A stretch of DNA of 15,980 bases from an uncultured Chloroflexota bacterium. Lineage in GTDB: Bacteria > Chloroflexota > Anaerolineae > Aggregatilineales > Phototrophicaceae. This document shows positions 13,485 through 15,980 of this stretch, in pieces. How positions within the stretch are numbered: the stretch's first letter is position 1; the number at the start of each line of letters is the position of its first letter. The position numbers and the translations under genes were made by a program. The notes under the pieces are model-generated. The model saw only the letters and a list, made by a program, of their open reading frames with translations, made no database searches and was not told where the DNA came from. The stretch covers positions 1 through 15,980 of the forward strand of contig CALMZT010000805.1 of the NCBI GenBank assembly GCA_937870805.1, read 5' to 3'.

Positions 13485-14717
13485 TTAGCCTGTTTTTGTC
13501 GCGGTGGGTTCTTGGGCGGGCACACGCGGCGGCAAAATTGCTGTCGGTGAAGGCGTCGCGGTGATCGTCGGGGTATCCGTCGGGGTTGCTGTTGGACCGG
13601 GGGTGAAGGTCTGCGTAGGCGTCGCTGTCGCTGTCGGCGTGTCGCTGGGCGTCGGCGTGATGGATGGCGTGAAGGTAATACTCGGCGTCAGCGATGGCGT
13701 AAAGGTCGCGGTGGGCGTTGGGCTAGGACCCGGCGTCACAGTTGGCGTCATCTGTTCAATCAGCGCCCCTACGTCAATATCCGACGTTGGCAGCGGCGTG
13801 GGGCTAAACTCGGAAGTCGGTTCAAAGCCGGGACCCATCAGCAACTGCATGTCGCGCGAGGTGAAAGTGATGTCGATACGCTGTCCGCGCCCGCCGAGCA
13901 TCCCTTGCTGCTGCCCGTTGTAGACGACATTGAGTGCCTGCGCGTTGCTAGCGGTAATCACGATGGTGTTGTCGGCGTTGTATTCCAGAATCGTGCCGGG
14001 TGGCGCAATGCCTGCGTAACGCTCGATGTCATCAGCGACGAAACGAATCCATGTGCGCTGTGTCATTTCAATGGAAACAAGCACGCCACGCCCGCTGTAG
14101 GTTGGAATCGCGCGCACGGTTTCGGCGGCAACGGGCGAAGGACGCGGCGTAAACGTCGGTGGCGGAGTAAAGGTGGGCGACGGTGGCAGTGCCCCTAACA
14201 CGCCCGGCGGTGAGTCATCGGTTTCCTGATTCGCAGCGATCAGAATTTGATAGAGCACGAAGGCAATCACCGCCAGCGATGCCAGCCCCACCAGCGTCAT
14301 CACCAGTGAGTTAAGCAGCGTGCGCGCACGGTTGGCGTTGGCGCGTTGATCGGCAATCGAGACTTTTGGCAGCGAGGGATTAGTATCGGTAACGGAGCGC
14401 GCGGCGGTGAGTTCACGTTGTCCGTTGCGTTCGCGGCGACGATTGCCGTTCTTGCGTTTGCCACGTCTTTGTCCATCTTGCAGCACAGACTCGTAGAACA
14501 TGACGACACGTTCTTCATCGAGTCCGAGAAAGCGCGCATAGTTGCGGATGAAGCCGCGTATCTGGACCTGCGACGCGCCGCCCGCGCTGAAATCACCGAG
14601 TTCAAACGATTCGAGGATATAGCGACGGATACGCAGCGACTGTTCGGCGTCTTCCAGCGTTTTTTCGCGTGATTCGCGCGACTCGCGCAGATACCGACCT
14701 AACGCCTGTGCATCCAT
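13485..14717 (-). CDS. RodZ-like protein: HTH, TM helix, DUF4115-like domain, T-P-rich tail
   Basis: This 410-aa bitopic membrane protein has an N-terminal helix-turn-helix of the RodZ kind (LGRYLRESRESREKTLEDAE, then LRIRRYILESFELGDF and VQIRGFIRNYARFLGLD; residues 1-80). A strongly basic stretch (86-101) and one TM helix (about 133-160) follow. Then come a Pro-rich spacer (178-197), a DUF4115-like beta domain (about 208-288: VSIEMTQRTWIRFVADD, GTILEY, VVYNGQQQG) and a low-complexity Thr-Pro tail (325-400). RodZ links MreB to the cell-wall machinery; here the HTH would face the cytoplasm and the tail the outside. No mreB is in the window. The T-P tail is unusual for RodZ and may span the cell wall or carry O-linked sugars. 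It lies 80 bp downstream of rplI on the minus strand, separated by a hairpin, and has no clear Shine-Dalgarno. Confidence 0.85.
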   Translation of the reverse strand: MDAQALGRYLRESRESREKTLEDAEQSLRIRRYILESFELGDFSAGGASQVQIRGFIRNYARFLGLDEERVVMFYESVLQDGQRRGKRKNGNRRRERNGQRELTAARSVTDTNPSLPKVSIADQRANANRARTLLNSLVMTLVGLASLAVIAFVLYQILIAANQETDDSPPGVLGALPPSPTFTPPPTFTPRPSPVAAETVRAIPTYSGRGVLVSIEMTQRTWIRFVADDIERYAGIAPPGTILEYNADNTIVITASNAQALNVVYNGQQQGMLGGRGQRIDITFTSRDMQLLMGPGFEPTSEFSPTPLPTSDIDVGALIEQMTPTVTPGPSPTPTATFTPSLTPSITFTPSITPTPSDTPTATATPTQTFTPGPTATPTDTPTITATPSPTAILPPRVPAQEPTATKTG

Positions 14718-14743
14718 CTTAGAAGTAAAAAGGAGTAAGCAAC

Positions 14744-14789
14744 GAGCAATGAGTGATACAGCCGGGTAGTGGCTCAGGACTCATTGCTC
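14744..14789 (-). terminator. Inverted repeat between rplI and the RodZ-like gene, possible terminator/attenuator
   Basis: GAGCAATGAGT (14744-14754) and ACTCATTGCTC (14779-14789) form a perfect 11-bp stem with a 24-base loop. Read on the minus strand it starts 9 bases after the rplI stop and is followed, after about 13 bases, by CCTTTTT. The large loop and delayed T tract make it a partial terminator at best. Confidence 0.5.
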
Positions 14790-14797
14790 TGCCTCGT

Positions 14798-15391
14798 TTA
14801 CTCGTTGGTGGGTTCAGCAGGCGCTTCGCCTTCAGCGGGTGGGGTATAAGGCACATAAGCGGCTTCGGGACGTGTTTCTTCTTCCAGCGCCTTTTCAGCG
14901 GCTCTCCTGGCTTCTGCCTCACGCGCGGCAAGCAGCCCTTTCAGTTCACCTTCACGCACAATGGTAATCACCAGTTCGGGCGAGAGTTCCGTGCCGAGGC
15001 GCACCGGAATGCGATGTGTCCCCGTTTCACGCGGCATGTTAGAACTGATGCGGCGTTTGTTGATGTCGATGCCGGACTTGGCGTTGAGCGCATCGGCGAT
15101 TTCGGTGGTCGTCACCGAGCCGAACAGCTTACCTGTGGGGCTGGCGCGGCGCTCGAAGAACAGTTCCACGCCGTTAATCTGGTGCGCGAGGTCGTTCAGG
15201 CGATTGTCCAGTTGAGCGCGGCGGGCGGCGGCTTGTTCGCGCAGTTTCTCGGCGCGTTTCAGTTCGCCTTCAGTGGCTTTGACCGCCAGTTTCTTTGGGA
15301 ACAGATAGTTGCGCGCGAAACCGTCCTTCACTTCGACGATCTCCCCGACAACCCCTTGTTTGTAAATATCAGAGAGCAGAATAACTTTCAT
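14798..15391 (-). CDS. rplI: 50S ribosomal protein L9 with C-terminal extension
   Basis: Structural protein of the large ribosomal subunit that binds 23S rRNA near the L1 stalk. The N-terminal RNA-binding domain is textbook (MKVILLSDIYKQGVVGEIVE, then GFARNYLFPKKLAVKAT; 1-50). A long connecting helix (about 43-75) and the C-terminal domain follow (FGSVTTTEIADAL, RETGTHRIPVRLG, VITIV; about 78-147). Typical bacterial L9 has about 149 residues; this one has 197, with an extra Glu/Ala/Pro-rich tail of about 48 residues (LLAAREAEARRAAEKALEEE, then a Pro-rich end). AAGGA lies about 9 bases before the ATG, and a near-consensus promoter lies 60-90 bp upstream. The usual neighbours rpsF, ssb, rpsR and dnaB are absent; the RodZ-like gene is downstream instead. 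Confidence 0.97.
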   Translation of the reverse strand: MKVILLSDIYKQGVVGEIVEVKDGFARNYLFPKKLAVKATEGELKRAEKLREQAAARRAQLDNRLNDLAHQINGVELFFERRASPTGKLFGSVTTTEIADALNAKSGIDINKRRISSNMPRETGTHRIPVRLGTELSPELVITIVREGELKGLLAAREAEARRAAEKALEEETRPEAAYVPYTPPAEGEAPAEPTNE

Positions 15392-15449
15392 AGACCGGTG
15401 TCCTTGCTTCAGGGCAGAAATGGTTTATCAGTTTACGAATAGGCGGCTC

Positions 15450-15479
15450 ATTATAAACGGCGCAGGGGAGGGTTGCCAA
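15450..15479 (-). promoter_or_regulatory. Sigma70-type promoter of rplI
   Basis: On the minus strand, TTGGCA (15479-15474; five of six consensus bases) and TATAAT (15455-15450; all six) are separated by 18 bp. Transcription would begin near 15443, leaving a leader of about 50 bases before the rplI ATG. Confidence 0.75.
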
Positions 15480-15748
15480 GTGCGAAGTCATGAGGCGAGG
15501 CAGTTGAGACAGTCAATTGTCACTGGTGTGCCTGTTGTGACAGTCACGCTTTTTTACTGACATTCTGAGTACGTTTCAGGCAAGTTTGAGCGTGGATCAA
15601 TGGCTGAGAACTGACTGAACAAGCACGCGAATGACCGGATTTGAGTGACTGATGCTGGTTGAACTACAGTTCGTTCGCTGAGCCAATCATATGTTTAAGA
15701 TAACACAGAATGGGGCGCATTTGAGTTTCATTTGACACTTTAATGCGA

Positions 15749-15806
15749 TGTGTAATGTTAGTGGTTGGTTATGTTTACATATCGCGGAGAATGCAAACAT
15801 TACACA
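15749..15806. repeat. 11-bp perfect inverted repeat with 36-base spacer
   Basis: TGTGTAATGTT (15749-15759) and AACATTACACA (15796-15806) are exact reverse complements. The spacer itself contains TATGT-TT-ACATA (15770-15781). Either a folded RNA leader or a pair of operator half sites is possible; no gene in the window reads from it. Confidence 0.6.
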
Positions 15807-15900
15807 ACAGATCATCTATTGGATATACTCCAAACGATAGTCAGGTTTAGGGCGATTGCATGAAATTTAATGAAAAGGCTATGAGGGTTCACAATATATC

Positions 15901-15957
15901 TGTAGGGACAAGCGTACAAGGCTGAGCAGCGGGCGAACACACAGGTTCGCCCCTACA
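15901..15957. repeat. Nested palindromic repeat bounded by TGTAGGG/CCCTACA
   Basis: The outer arms TGTAGGG (15901-15907) and CCCTACA (15951-15957) enclose GGGCGAAC-ACACAG-GTTCGCCC (15931-15952), an 8-bp perfect stem; the arms share two bases. The opening TGTAGGGAC matches that of the repeat at 697. The end '...GTTCGCCCCTACA' resembles short interspersed palindromes seen widely in Chloroflexota intergenic DNA (from memory). Confidence 0.6.
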
Positions 15958-15980
15958 ATGACGTTTCTGACCTTCCTTGA

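Larger units (their letters stand above)
15480..15980. other. Gene-free stretch at the right edge
   Basis: About 500 bp with no credible coding frame on either strand. It contains GTGACAGTCAC followed by a T run (15537-15554), repeated TGACTG/CAGTCA words between 15503 and 15650, CTGAGAACTG (15604), the 11-bp inverted repeat at 15749-15806 and the nested repeat at 15901-15957. It is probably the upstream region of a gene lying beyond the right edge. Confidence 0.5.

Noticed and set aside
13504..13923. Plus-strand open frame rich in Val and Gly opposite the RodZ-like gene
   Set aside because: It is the antisense reading of the T-P repeat tail; the GV-x repetition mirrors the T-P codons, and there is no domain or ribosome binding site.

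Overview
The window (15,980 bp, medium GC) reads like a chromosome segment of a Chloroflexota bacterium, probably Anaerolineae-like. This is inferred from style, not from a marker gene: Thr-Pro-rich linkers and tails on surface proteins, an extracytoplasmic WD40 protein, a RodZ-like protein with a long T-P tail, GTG starts, and intergenic DNA full of perfect palindromes. No phage, plasmid or transposase gene and no CRISPR array is visible.

Layout. (1) 1-3422 (+): a ribose-type sugar ABC importer, made of the 3' part of a periplasmic binding protein, a double-domain ATPase and a permease that overlaps the ATPase gene. (2) 3580-5997 (+): methylthioribose kinase (mtnK), then a DegT-family PLP enzyme. 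Their order after the importer suggests that it carries methylthioribose or a related 5-deoxypentose. (3) 6148-6680 (-): two small genes in tandem with good ribosome binding sites, one encoding a secreted peptide. (4) 6918-8060 (+): a WD40 protein whose first blade is cut by the annotated start, so it looks 5'-truncated. (5) 8310-12331 (+): a complete COG1840-type (ferric iron or related anion) importer of binding protein, fused two-domain permease and ATPase, with a terminator-like hairpin after the binding protein. (6) 12332-12728: a gene-free stretch holding a 177-bp structured element, with an 18-bp inverted repeat enclosing four small perfect hairpins. (7) 12729-13472 (+): a GT87-like membrane protein. 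(8) 13485-15391 (-): ribosomal protein L9 followed by a RodZ-like HTH/TM/DUF4115 protein, read from a near-consensus promoter at 15450-15479. (9) 15480-15980: gene-free, with several inverted repeats.

The most unusual content is the 12391-12567 element and the wider set of intergenic palindromes (697-722, 832-857, 15749-15806, 15901-15957). Next come the possible methylthioribose uptake and phosphorylation cassette, the decapitated WD40 gene, and the sugar ATPase whose substitutions all fall on one of its two composite ATP sites.
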